NCBI GenBank assembly: GCA_963565915.1
Contig: OY751486.1
Span: forward strand, 1,240,001-1,304,000
DNA from: Entoloma clypeatum
Lineage: Eukaryota; Basidiomycota; Agaricomycetes; Agaricales; Entolomataceae
Direction of reading: 5' to 3'
DNA length: 64,000 bases
Under the pieces are notes generated by a model. That model made no database searches. It was not told the origin of the DNA and saw only the letters and a list, made by a program, of their open reading frames with translations. The position numbers and the translations under genes were made by a program. Within the stretch, counting starts at the first letter, position 1. Every line of letters begins with the position of its first letter. Shown in pieces: positions 1 to 10,300 of this stretch.

Positions 1-1
1 T

Positions 2-220
2 CCGGTATACAACATCGACGGAACTCCGAATGAGGCCGGAGCAATAACGGAGGTGTTGGACGTAGTGCTCCGCTATCGGGATCACTCGGAACGGACCCAG
101 CTTGCAGTCACAAGTTTGGGAAAACAAGAAATCGTGTTAGGCTTCACTTGGCTCAAAGAACACAACCCCGAGGTAGATTGGACATCAGGGGAAGTGAAGA
201 TGAGCCGGTGTCCTGCATGA
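2..220 (+). pseudogene. Gypsy-A protease-region remnant
   Basis: Frame 2 reads through the C-terminal part of a retroviral-type aspartic protease: a segment with VLGFTWLKEHNPEVDW, the usual 'hydrophobic-G-x-x-W-L-x-x-H-N-P' block that follows the catalytic DSG. The catalytic Asp itself is off the left edge. The frame closes at TGA 218-220, where Gypsy-A copy 2 has CGA (Arg). Downstream of this stop the same frame carries an acidic linker that joins protease to reverse transcriptase from 299 on. Confidence 0.75.
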
Positions 221-298
221 TGTCGGACATGCCACCAGGAGGCAGCCCAAGAGCGGAAGGAGCGGAAGTTTGAACAAGTCCGCATCCGAGCCTGTCGG

Positions 299-1996
299 AT
301 GGGTTCCACTCCGACGTCCGGTCTAGAGGAGGAGGCTCCACGCGGCCCATGGGTGGAGGATGTCACAGAAGGAGAAGAAACGGAGGAGTTAGCGGAAGAC
401 GATGAGGAAGAGGATGAGTTTGAGGAGGGAGACCGCCTTTTTGTCGGAACAGTACCTGCGGAGGCGGAGTTCATCCGCGCTTCATCCAATATCTCGCAAC
501 GTCTATCGGAGGCCTTCCTCAGTAACCAGAAACCCAAATCTTTCCGCGACTCCGTACCAGACCACTTGTTTGATTTCGAAGACGTATTCTCAAAGACCTC
601 TTTCGACACCTTACCGGAAGAGCGGACGTGGGACCACGCCATTGAACTTGTTCCGGACGCCTCTCCGGCGGGTTGTAAGGTATATCCGCTCGCCCCGAAC
701 GAACAGAAAGAACTCGACGCGTTTTTGGAGGAAAACCTTGCAACTGGTCGGATCCGCCCTTCCAAGTCTCCGATGGCATCTCCGGTGTTCTATATCAAGA
801 AAAAGGATGGCTCCCTTCGTCTTGTACAAGACTACCGGTCACTCAATTCCAAAACTATCAAAAACAAGTATCCGCTTCCGCTCATATCCGAACTGATCAA
901 TAAACTTCAACGCGCTCAATACTTCACCAAACTCGACATCCGCTGGGGTTACAACAATGTACGGATAAAACCCGGAGACGAGTGGAAGGCCGCTTTTCGG
1001 ACCAATCGCGGACTCTATGAACCATTGGTGATGTTCTTCGGCCTCACTAATAGTCCATCCACATTCCAGACTATGATGAACGAGATCTTTCAGGACCTTA
1101 TCACTGAAGGTGTAGTTTGTGTTTACCTTGACGATATACTCATCTTCACGGAGACCCTTGCGGAACATCGGAGGGTCACACGGATTGTACTGGAACGACT
1201 TCGCGAACACAAACTCTATCTAAAACCAGAGAAATGCGAGTTTGAGCAAACGCGCATTGAATACCTAGGCCTTATTATTGAACAAGGACGCGTAGAGATG
1301 GATCCGGTGAAAGTAGCGGGGGTCGCGGAGTGGCCTGCTCCGACAAACGTCCGAGAAGTACAGTCCTTTCTGGGGTTCACTAACTTCTATCGCCGTTTTA
1401 TTGAAGGGTTTTCGGACATCGCGCGCCCTCTTTTCGAGCTCACGAAGAAGGGGCACCTCTGGTCTTGGAAGGAAGGAGAAGTGTCCGCATTTGCGGAGTT
1501 GAAGCGGAGGATTACATCCGCTCCGATCCTGGTCTTAGCTGATCATCGAAAGGAGTGGCGGGTAGAAGCGGATAGCTCGGACTTTGCAACCGGAGCAGTA
1601 CTGTCCCAACCAACAGAGGACGGTAAGTGGCACCCTGTCGCATTCTATTCCAAAAGCCTCAGTCCGGTGGAACGCAACTACGAGATCTATGACAAGGAGA
1701 TGTTGGCAGTGGTCCGCGCATTAGAGGAGTGGAGGCACTTCCTTGAAGGAGCGGAGAAGACAGTGGAGATTTGGACGGACCACAAAAATCTTGAGTACTT
1801 CATGACAGCTCAAAAACTAAATCGACGACAAGCTAGATGGTCCTTATACCTCGCTCGTTTCGATTTTAAAATGCACCATCGACCTGGAAAGTCAATGGGC
1901 AAGTCCGACGCTTTGTCCCGACGAGCGGACCACGGAGACGGATCGCGGGACAACGAAAACATCATCCTTCTTCGACCAGAATTGTTTGCAGTGTGA
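299..1996 (+). pseudogene. Gypsy-A reverse transcriptase and RNase H segment
   Basis: A 565-codon open stretch. It starts with a very acidic linker (about residues 20-50), then a Ty3/Gypsy reverse transcriptase with the palm motif VYLDDILIF (Asp-Asp at 1130-1135, intact here), then RNase H with VEADSSDFATGAVLSQ, the YEIYDKEMLAV block and [10 protein letters not shown]. The stretch ends at TGA 1994-1996. The homologous position in copy 2 is CGA, and the reading continues in the same frame into integrase at 2000. So this is one part of a single Pol polyprotein broken by point nonsense, not a separate gene. The ATG at 299 is only the first Met after the upstream break. Confidence 0.92.
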
Positions 1997-1999
1997 GCA

Positions 2000-2448
2000 A
2001 TGCGTGGGGTAACTGTTCAAGGGGAAGAACGCGACGTCCTCTGCCAGGTCCGACAGGGAATCCGAGAGGGGCTACTGGAGGATAGTGTGGCGGAGGTCGT
2101 CAAATCCCTTCCGACCGTCGGAGCGGGGTCCGTCCGAAGTGGGGAGTGGAGGCAAGCGGAAGGTTTGCTCTACTTCAGGGATTGTATCTATGTTCCTAAT
2201 AATCCCCAACTGCGTCATCGGATCCTCACACAACACCACGACACTCCGGTGGCCGGACATCCGGGACGGTGGAAAACCTTGGAACTGGTGTCGCGCAATT
2301 ACTGGTGGCCACACATGTCTCGTTTAATAGGTCAATATTGCAAGACATGCGACTCATGCCTCCGCACCAAGGTCCGACGCACTCCGCCCTCCGGAGAGCT
2401 CAATCCACTACCGGTCCCCACGGAGCGGTGGCAAGTAACCAGTGTTGA
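2000..2448 (+). pseudogene. Gypsy-A integrase zinc-binding (HHCC) domain, interrupted
   Basis: This continues the Pol frame after the TGA at 1994-1996. It encodes the linker and the HHCC zinc-binding domain of a Gypsy integrase: His-His in the HHDTPVAGHPGRW segment and Cys-x2-Cys in CKTCDSC. The frame runs into the solo LTR at 2449 and the rest of integrase resumes at 2817. The GTTGA target duplication at 2444-2448 is the last part of the interrupted codons. Confidence 0.88.
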
Positions 2449-2816
2449 TGTTATGCGTAACAAACCGTTCCAAGGTTCGGGCAGAGTATGCAGGAAGATG
2501 GAAAGGCGAAGAGCAATGTGATTGCTAAATCTAAGGAATCTAGCTATAGTACAAAGGGTTTATATAGGTACTGACCATAGGCGATAGCATATGAGTCAGT
2601 GCTGCGCAAGGCAGTGTATCTGAGTAAGATAACTGCGGAAGGCAGTGCGTCTGAGTAAGACGACTGCGGAATGAGTCAGACAGCTGCGGAAAGCGAGTCA
2701 GCGCGGGAGCGAAGTATACTAAAGGAAATAAAGTATAATACGATATGTGTAAGCGGGGGCCGATGAGTAAAAGTGAAAAAGTAAGCATATACGTCCGTAG
2801 TCGTTAGTCCGTAACA
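2449..2816 (-). repeat. Solo LTR of Gypsy-B, inserted in Gypsy-A integrase
   Basis: This 368-bp block runs from TGTTATGCG to CCGTAACA and is the reverse complement of the Gypsy-B LTRs at 18483-18849 and 24691-25057. It is flanked by a perfect 5-bp target duplication GTTGA (2444-2448 and 2817-2821). Removing the LTR and one GTTGA restores the sequence seen in Gypsy-A copy 2. A solo LTR arises by LTR-LTR recombination of a full element, so Gypsy-B was active after this Gypsy-A copy was in place. Confidence 0.96.
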
Positions 2817-3911
2817 GTTGACTTCATTACTGAACTACCAGAAGCCCACGGCTACGACGCTATCATGGTGGTAGTGGACTCAGTAGGGAAGCGGGGACAC
2901 TTCATCCCGACGCACTCCGACATCTCCGCACTCGGGACTGCACGCTCCTATGTTCAAAATGTCTGGAAACTCCACGGACTACCGGAGGCCATTGTCTCCG
3001 ACCGAGGACCACAGTTTGTCGCCAAGTTCACGCGTGAACTATACAGGCTGCTTAACATTAAGGTTGCTGCCTCGACAGCCTACCATCCGCAGTCGGACGG
3101 ACAGACGGAGCGGGTCAATCAAGGATTGGAACAATATCTTCGCCTATTCGTCAATGAACGTCAAGACGATTGGGACGAATGGCTTCCAATGGCTGAATTT
3201 GCATACAACAACCATGTTCACGCATCGACACGTCAAACTCCGTTCTACATTGACACCGGCCGCCATCCGCACATGGGATTCGAACCTCGCGAGAAGCGGA
3301 CGGAAATCGAGGCGGTAGCGGATTTCAGCGAGCGGATGAAGTCTGCTCTGGAAGAGGCTCGCGCAGCACTAACAAAGGCAAAAGACGACATGGCGCGATA
3401 CTACAACCAGCATCGGAGCACCACTCCGACATTCCGCCCGGGGGACAAGGTCTTTTTAGACTCATCGGACCTCAAAACCACCCGACCCACAAAAAAACTT
3501 GCACATCGGTACGTAGGCCCTTTCCCAGTGGTCCGACCTGTCGGAACACATGCCTACGAACTTCGCCTTCCCCCTTCCATGTCCCGCATTCACCCAGTAT
3601 TCCACGTCGTGAAACTTTCACTAGTTCCCGACGACCCTTTCCGACGCCAAGTCCGCTCTCCTCCGCCTCCGACGGTAGTCGGAGAAGAATTGGAGTATGA
3701 TGTTGAAAACCTCTTGGACAGCCGACTGCATCGAGGCAAGCTTCAATTCTTGGTCAAATGGAAGGGATATGGCTACGAAGAGAATTCCTGGGAAGCAGAA
3801 GACAATGTCCACGCTCCGCGCCTAGTCCGCGACTTCTACCGACGTCATCCGGGAGCTTCCGCTGCGATATTCGACTCGTTTCGCCTGACACGTCGAGACG
3901 CCGTGCCTTGA
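2817..3911 (+). pseudogene. Gypsy-A integrase core, GPY/F domain and chromodomain
   Basis: This stretch resumes the Pol frame after the solo LTR. It contains the integrase catalytic triad: Asp in MVVVDSVGKRG, Asp in SDRGPQF and Glu in SDGQTERVNQ. A GPF-type (GPY/F) module follows (AHRYVGPFPVVRPVG) and then a C-terminal chromodomain (EYDVENLLDSRLHRGK, then FLVKWKGYGYEENSWE) with the aromatic residues of a methyl-lysine cage. Chromodomain integrases direct insertion to H3K9-methylated chromatin in characterised fungal elements. That role is inferred here by family. The stop is the TGA at 3909-3911. Confidence 0.92.
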
Positions 3912-3922
3912 AGGGGGGGTGA

Positions 3923-4366
3923 TGTAAGGGCAACCACTTTGCACTTTCCCTTTCCGTTCATTTCCACCATCTCCGACGCCCTCCGACGCCCTCCGACGCC
4001 CTCCGATTGTATCTGTTGCCTCCGATATCTTATTCACCTCTCCGCACCTCTCCACATCCGACGACTCCGCGCCCCTCCGCTCCTCCGCACATCGGATCGC
4101 AGGTACTATCATTCATCTCGTTTCCATTCATCCCCCATCCCTACTCCCGACCATTACTCATCATTCCTATGTCTCGTTTTATCTTTTATTTCATATCTCA
4201 TTTTACTATTTATCTCGCTAGCTTGCAGGGGAATCCTTAGAACTTTCTCTTCGGATCTCCCTTGCAAGGTGTGTGTTGTATTACTTATCAGACTGCTCAA
4301 TCTAAACTTCGGATCTCCCTTGCAAGTATCTGAGTTTGAGTCTTGGATCGTAAGGTCGCCCTTACA
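3923..4366 (+). repeat. Gypsy-A 3' LTR
   Basis: This 444-bp LTR begins TGTAAGGGCAACC and ends GGTCGCCCTTACA, with TGTAAGGGC/GCCCTTACA as terminal inverted repeat. A purine-rich tract at 3909-3922 (AAGGGGGGG core) immediately precedes it, as expected for the plus-strand primer. Homologous LTRs occur at 18021-18378 (rearranged), 33234-33666, 43708-44140 and 51005-51424. Near 3970-4005 this copy has a short tandem of CTCCGACGCC. The self-complementary block AGAACTTTCT lies near 4239-4248 within the LTR. Confidence 0.95.
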
Positions 4367-4373
4367 GGCAAAG

Positions 4374-4453
4374 GGATGCTGTTGGGCATGAAAGGACGCC
4401 ATTGGGCACGAGTGGAGGCCGTTGGGTGTGGGTGGAGGCCATTGGGGGCAAAG
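4374..4453. repeat. 20-bp minisatellite, four units
   Basis: Four successive 20-bp units (4374, 4394, 4414, 4434) have the pattern GGAnGCCnTTGGGnnnGnnn, followed by a partial fifth unit. The array sits directly after the Gypsy-A LTR and before the 3' end of the minus-strand gene at 4481. No coding sense was seen. Confidence 0.8.
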
Positions 4454-4480
4454 GGAGGCCAGCGGCTGCGGGGTGACATA

Positions 4481-5106
4481 TTAGCGATGGATGAAGAAGG
4501 CGGATACATTTAGTACGGTACCTTCTTTGTGGAAATTACTTTGCTGCTCCACTTGTGCTGGTCCCATCGGCGCTGTGTCCTTGAACAGGGCTTCCTTGGT
4601 CTCCAGCCGCGGTTTCTTGTTGGATTTGGGACCCGGGGCCGATTTGCCCTTCGACCCAGACCCTTTCTGTGATATGGGGAAAATTAGAAAAGATTGTCGG
4701 GGGCAGTATGTCGATGTACCGTGCCGGACGATGATTTCTCCGTCAAAGGAGCTGTAACAGACTTCTTGGCAGACCCATCGTCTGCAGTTATGGGATAAGG
4801 GTCTCGGGATCGACATCCATCTTCTTGCACAGTAGCGAGAAGCGGCTTCGTGGAAAACGTGGTCTGCGAGTTGTGCGTCCTTGAGGTACTCGTTGGAAAT
4901 ATGTGCATGACGGAGATTTAGAGGCTGATGGAATAGTTGGAATGGTCAAACAGGTTTGGTGCGCTGTTGCGACGTACTTTGAGGTCATCATATGCGTACC
5001 GACAGATGAGGTATGCCTTGGAGCAGGTTGGCAGCTTCTTGGGGGGTGCCCCGATGAGCGAGGCTAAGACCTTTTTCACGGCCTGGGTTTCGTCTTCGTT
5101 AGACAT
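4481..5106 (-). CDS. Spliced gene of unknown function (possibly degraded)
   Basis: The ATG is at 5106-5104. Exon 1 (5106-4978, 43 codons) begins MSNEDETQAVKKVLASL. A 53-nt GT-AG intron (4977-4925) follows, and exon 2 continues in frame with PLNLRHAHISNEYLKDAQL. Farther on, a second candidate intron runs from the GTACATCGAC donor near 4722 to a TATCACAG acceptor near 4670, with a branch-like TTCTAAT. Using it would link a Lys/Ser-rich segment (DDGSAKKSVTAPLTEK) to a basic tail (KGSGSKGKSAPGPKSNKK), but this needs a frame change in exon 2. The middle may therefore be damaged, or another intron was missed. The stop is TAA at 4483-4481. I do not recognise the family. Confidence 0.45.
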
Positions 5107-5800
5107 CTTTTTTTAGAGGCGGTGTGTGGCCCGAGGGCAAGTTTGTCTAGCGGGGTTGATTTGTGCTGGGGTGAGGGTGGAGTTTACTCTTCAAGTGGTC
5201 GCGGGCTTTTATAGCTTCCCTGGCGACTTAGTAATGAAAGTTTTTTTTGAGGCCATGCTATACTGGATGGTAGTGGCGCCCGGGATTGTGTGGTTAGGCA
5301 CGGTGGTTCCCTCTATGAGGGGATAGTCAGCCCTGGTGATAGTCAACAGGGGGGGCTTCACAATGCTAGTCTTGCCTTCATGGAATAGAGCGACGTCCAA
5401 CTCGGAGAGTTGTATTCTTTAGTGTGGGAGAGTGGGGGGTCGCGAGCCTGTTCCAGTACAATTGCGAACCTCAAATTGCCATAAATGAAACAGAACATGA
5501 AAGAGCGGAATCTCAGAAGGAGATATCAGAAAGACATAATCACCATCAAATAGATATACCAAACCCCTGAGTGCCATGCAGCATAACGATCAAAGTAAAA
5601 CGAGATGTCATCCAACGTCTTCCCGATAGACTTAGTAATACTTTACTTCTGAGCAGGAGGCCCTTAATGGACTTAATTAAAGATCAAAGAAAAGCAGTAT
5701 ATTTGGGCGTAAGCCCGCAGCGAGTGTATACAAAAAAAAAATATAAGGGTGTATAGCCCGCGACATGTGCAAATATAAAAAAGAAAGAAGGTCGCAGTAC
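5107..5800. other. Intergenic region, no gene seen
   Basis: No open frame with convincing composition. The left part is the upstream region of the minus-strand gene starting at 5106. The right part is the 3' flank of the minus-strand gene ending at 5801, with A-rich stretches (a run of 10 A near 5732-5741) that could serve 3'-end formation. Confidence 0.5.
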
Positions 5801-6607
5801 CTAGGCAACATCGCGAGATGACCCCTCAACGAACAGATCCTTCGCGACTTCATTGGCATCTTCCTCCACAGAAGAGTCCTTGTCAGAAGCCGAGTCCGAG
5901 TCCGATTTCTGAACAGGCGCAACCTTCTTGACGAAGACGGGATTCTCGCGGGAGGACTGTTGACCAGCGGAGGGTCGAATCGAGCGAGGCCGAAGACTTT
6001 GAAGAGCTCCTGGCGAGCCGCCTCGTCAGCTACCAGGCCCTGAGGAAAGTCGCCCTCGCAACAATACAGCTGAGCCAGCTGGTGAAGGAAGAGGGTAATG
6101 GACCGCTTGCGACGAGCGGCAATGGCCGACAAGGCTTCCGAGAGGTGAAAGTGGAGAGCAGTCGAGGCATGGATGTCAACAACGGTCTCGCAGATGGCTG
6201 GAAAAATAAAATAAATTCTCAGTGGCTAGAAGAAAAGAGACTGTGGTAGGACGCACCAGTGGTACTCGACTGACCAAAGGCATGGGCCATGGTTGCAAGT
6301 AGCTCTGCATGTTCACCACTCACCTCGAAAGAGCACCCTACCCGGCTGCCGCTCTGGCAGTTGGAGCACTTCTTGCCCCAACCTTGGAAACGGCAGCGAG
6401 CCGCACTTGGTCCACCGGCACAAACGAGGCAGGGAAGGCTGGGCTAAGAAAAGGCATAGTTAACTATAGAATGAGTCAGGAAGAAAGAAAACGTACCATA
6501 ACGGGCAACGCAACACAGAGTTGTCGCAACTCATCTGCCTTGAGGGCAGTACCCTCTTTCGCGTCGACCTGCGGTGCTTTCGCAACCGTAGCGGGTTTCG
6601 GTTCGGT
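5801..6607 (-). pseudogene. 3' part of a split spliced gene with a Zn2Cys6-like cysteine cluster
   Basis: Exons on the minus strand. Exon a (6607-6497) reads TEPKPATVAKAPQVDAKEG; an intron follows (6496-6444). Exon b (6443-6257) carries the cluster C-x2-C-x8-C-x8-C-x2-C-x7-C around CRFQGWGKKCSNCQ, close to the fungal Zn2Cys6 pattern but with a longer first loop. A 59-nt intron (6256-6198) follows. Exon c continues with AICETVVDIHASTALHF, a helical segment, and an acidic C-terminus ending KDLFVEGSSRDVA with stop TAG at 5803-5801. One frame change is needed in exon c near 5970-6020. The 5' end stops exactly at repeat R1 (6608). The upstream half is probably the gene at 13409-14238. It may be a nuclear DNA-binding protein, an inference from the cluster only. 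Confidence 0.5.
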
Positions 6608-6925
6608 TGAAAACCAAACAATCTCGAGGCTTCAATGATCCTCGTGAATGACGACAGATGCACAAGACAAATGCTATCAATTCTGGGGCACAATCTAACC
6701 TAACCTATCTACGACGAAACTACGAGATTTTATACATGAGCTGCAATAAATATAGAAAAGGGATGCATGTGGTCTCGCTAAGGGGTATCCAGTCAAGTAA
6801 GCCTTCGCTAGAGACGTCGCGATGTGTCCATGTGGTTGACAATGTGACAGGTACGTTCTTTTCTCCATATTCTACATCTATCATGCTTGTGAGGACACTA
6901 TTCCACTATCTCGGTCTATTGATAC

Positions 6926-7195
6926 TGTTGGACATACGTCATATATCATCGCTCTGCCCACGTGATCGCGTCCTCCATATATATATCGACAATCGATACC
7001 TTACATCCTCAGTCGTTGTTCTCTTGGACCCTCTGAGGATGTAAGTGTATTGTTGTCTTCATCCACTCCTCTGTATACTTATATACCACTAGTTACACGG
7101 TCCTTACGTGTTCTAGGTATGCATTATAGAGTCGTTGTTCTCTTGGACCCTCTGAGGATTTACACGGTCCTTACGTGTTCTAGGTCCCGCTTACA
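6926..7195 (+). repeat. Copia-1 5' LTR
   Basis: This LTR starts TGTTGGACATACG and ends CCCGCTTACA. It holds two internal direct repeats: GTCGTTGTTCTCTTGGACC at about 7012 and 7131, and ACACGGTCCTTACGTGTTC at 7095 and 7162. Several TATATA stretches (around 6977 and 7080) could act as a core promoter. The sequence right after it, GGTTATGGGC, is the expected primer-binding position, but I could not match it to a tRNA. Confidence 0.95.
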
Positions 7196-7310
7196 GGTTA
7201 TGGGCTTCCTTTAGGGACCCTAGATCGTGCCTCGAGGACGCCTAACGACTCATCAATCACGCTCTCTTCGGTCCTTTTACTGGATCGATCAACGCCTAAA
7301 CTTCCCCGCG

Positions 7311-10300
7311 ATGGCCTTCGACGCTGCATGGCCTCGATGGTCTCGCCCGGCCTCTGCGCCAATTCCTCCGTCGAGCAGCGACATGGTTTTTGTCTCTCCG
7401 GAACCGACCAGACCTGCACCGACCACCTTTGCGACCACCAGCGGACCGTTGAAATTTTCAGCTACACATCCACATCCTTTTTATGACATTCCACCCCACC
7501 TTCGTCCCTTACATATACCTCAAAACTCCCCACGAGCGCCCCCAATACCGTCATCGTACAAGGGTAAAGCGCGAGTGTCGAGTGACGAGTCCCCTACGAT
7601 ATTTGAACCTACTACGTATAAACACCCAAACTCTCCCTCTCGTCCTCTTCCGAGAAACTCTCCCTTCCCACGCGCAACCACGTCCAAATTGCCTCCTCAT
7701 GTTCCCCAGGTCCAGTCGACTGTTTTTCCCGCGCATATACCTACAAACCACAATCCCCAGATCGCTTCTCCTCCTTCCCATCGTGCGTCACCTCGTATTC
7801 CTCCCTCTGCCTCTCAGATACCCCATCACACACACCAACCGGCGCACCCTTCTCCATTGCGATCCCCGTTTCAACCACAAACTCTGCATCAACCACCGTT
7901 ACCTATGAATCATCCCTTACCTACGAATTCCCACTCTTCCGCTTTTAAGATTACGCTACCTGACTTATCACGCATTCCACTCCTTTCAACCGCTGGTGAT
8001 TGGCCTCGGTGGTACGCAGCGATGATCGACATGGTGGACAATTTAGGCCTCTACCCGCATATCTCAACCAACAACACCCTATCCGAGCCTCTTTCCGAGC
8101 CGACCTACCCACCTACATACCATAATCAGTTGACTCCGGCCGAGATGAGCGCATACAAGGACTGGTGGCGCACAGATGGGATCGTGCGACATATCCTCGT
8201 AGGCAAACTAGGCCAAGGTCCGGCATCGATGGTACCTCCACGACGGGACATGCATGGTAACGTTACGTCCACCGCCCGAGATGTCTTTGCTGCGCTTTCG
8301 CGTGGATATGGGGGTGGTGATGCGGCAGGCGCGGGTGTCATCAAGGACAAAATTGTACGCTTCCGATGTGGCAACGGCCATGATTCCGTCATCCGGTTCG
8401 TCGAGGCGTGGCGAACGGCTCTTCAACGACTTCAGGGAACGCCATGGGATTTCACAGATTTTGATCTTACCCGCCATTTTGTGGACAATTTACCACAAGA
8501 TGAATCTTACCGAGAAGTCCGCAAACTGGCCTACGATGGTTTCGATATGTGCCCGCCGTTATACTATCACATCGAGTTCCTGATTACGAAGGTACTCACC
8601 ATCGATGTACGCAATCGCCACCTACACCCGGACCCCCAACCACAACGACGTTCCACCCGCCCTGCCCCGACAGTTCCTACCCCTGTGCCCACCTCGACGA
8701 CTTCCATGCCCCCTACCTCTACCTCCGACACAGTTCCTCGGACCCGCAACATGACGTGCTCGACTTGCGGCGCGGTGGGTCATTTACACGAACACTGCGT
8801 TGCGCCGAATGGAGGCAACCCGAACAATGTGAAGGGACTCAGTATGGGCCGTAGACGAGAGCACGCGAATGTAGCTTTGGACGTTGACTTACCTATTTCC
8901 CCCTCACCCGACGCGCAACCCCTGCCGAGTGATACACCTACCACATTTCCCAGTGACACCGTAGACCCTGTACCAGCATCGCCCAAATCAGACGTTCTTT
9001 TCTATTATCCTACGCGTGAACCTTTCGTCATACCTCCCTCCAAGGCGTACGTGGCTGCCCCGTTCCTCGAGCTTGAACGGACGTTGGGACCGATCGCTTT
9101 CCTAACGATCACGAATAGGTATAACTCTGCACTCGACTCGGCAGCCTCGTCGCACATCTTCCGTGACCGAAGATACTTCTGGACTTATCATCCGGACCAG
9201 GCTACACCGGTGGGTACGGCAAATTGTGGAGTGCTGAACACGTTGGCACGTGGCGAAGTGCGCTTCCGTGCTATGCTCGGTGGTAAGGAGTATACGATTG
9301 CCCTATCGGACTGTCTTCATGCACCGGATGTTCCGATCAACCTACTATCTGTCGGTAGCTTTCAGGAGAAAGGAATACATCTGCATTTCCTTCCGACAGG
9401 GACCACCATTGAATTCCCTCTACCCTCTGGAGAACTGGTACCGCTCCGCGCTGCTTTCCTCCACCGCTTATCTTTCTTGGCGTGTGACTTCCTGCTACCA
9501 CCAGAACCGGTAGCCCCTGTCGAACCCGTAGCATTGATGGCTCCTTCAGGGCATATACCCAATACGATCACCTTTGTGCCTGTCGCGGAGACGTTCCACC
9601 TTTGGCACCGACGCCTAGGTCATGCCAGTGCTGAGACGACACGTAACATCCTCATGAAGGATATAGTGAAGGGCGTCACATTCAAAGGACCGGGCGGACG
9701 AGAACACTGCGTCTCCTGCATAGTAGGAAAGTGCCCCCAACAACCGTTTGCCTCACACCACCGGCGCGCGGAACACCCAGGTGAACTACTACACATGGAT
9801 ATATGTGGTCCTTTCCCGACACAGTCACCGGCGGGTAACACTTACTTCGTCAGCATCCTGGACTCTTACACACACTTTGGGTTCACATACCCATTATCCA
9901 AGAAAAGCCAGGCTTACGAAAAGTATCTCCTCGTGGAGTCTGAGGTCGAGCGTCAAACAGGTTCACTGGTCAAGTCTGTCCGATGTGATGGTGCCTTGGA
10001 GTTCATCAAGGGTATGTTAGGGAACCACTTTAGCTCCAAGGGTATCTCCGTTCAGCAAACGGTACCTTATGCCCACTCCCAGAACGGAACCGCGGAGCGC
10101 TTCATATGCACTCTCACCGATGGCGCCCAGACACTCCTCGCTGACTCTGGACTATCAGACACATTCTTCATGGATGCGGTTACGACCACGCAATACTTAC
10201 GCAACCGACTCCCGTCCAAAGCACTACCACCAGATGTCACGCCTTATGAACTTTATAAACGCGCTAAACCAGATCTTTCCCATCTTCGCGCATGGGGGTG

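Larger units (their letters stand above)
1..4366 (+). mobile_element. Gypsy-A copy 1, chromodomain Ty3/Gypsy retrotransposon, 5' truncated by the window edge
   Basis: Reading along the plus strand gives protease, reverse transcriptase, RNase H, integrase with chromodomain, a polypurine tract and a 3' LTR, the order of a Ty3/Gypsy (Metaviridae) element. The gag and 5' LTR lie left of the window. The copy is dead: there are in-frame TGA codons at 218-220 and 1994-1996 and a 368-bp solo LTR of another family inside integrase. A second copy on the minus strand (18021-33666) allows direct comparison and shows that both TGA codons were CGA in the relative. Confidence 0.93.

Noticed and set aside
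7196..7215. tRNA primer-binding site for Copia-1
   Set aside because: The sequence at the expected place, GGTTATGGGC, does not match a tRNA 3' end I can name with confidence, so no tRNA is assigned.
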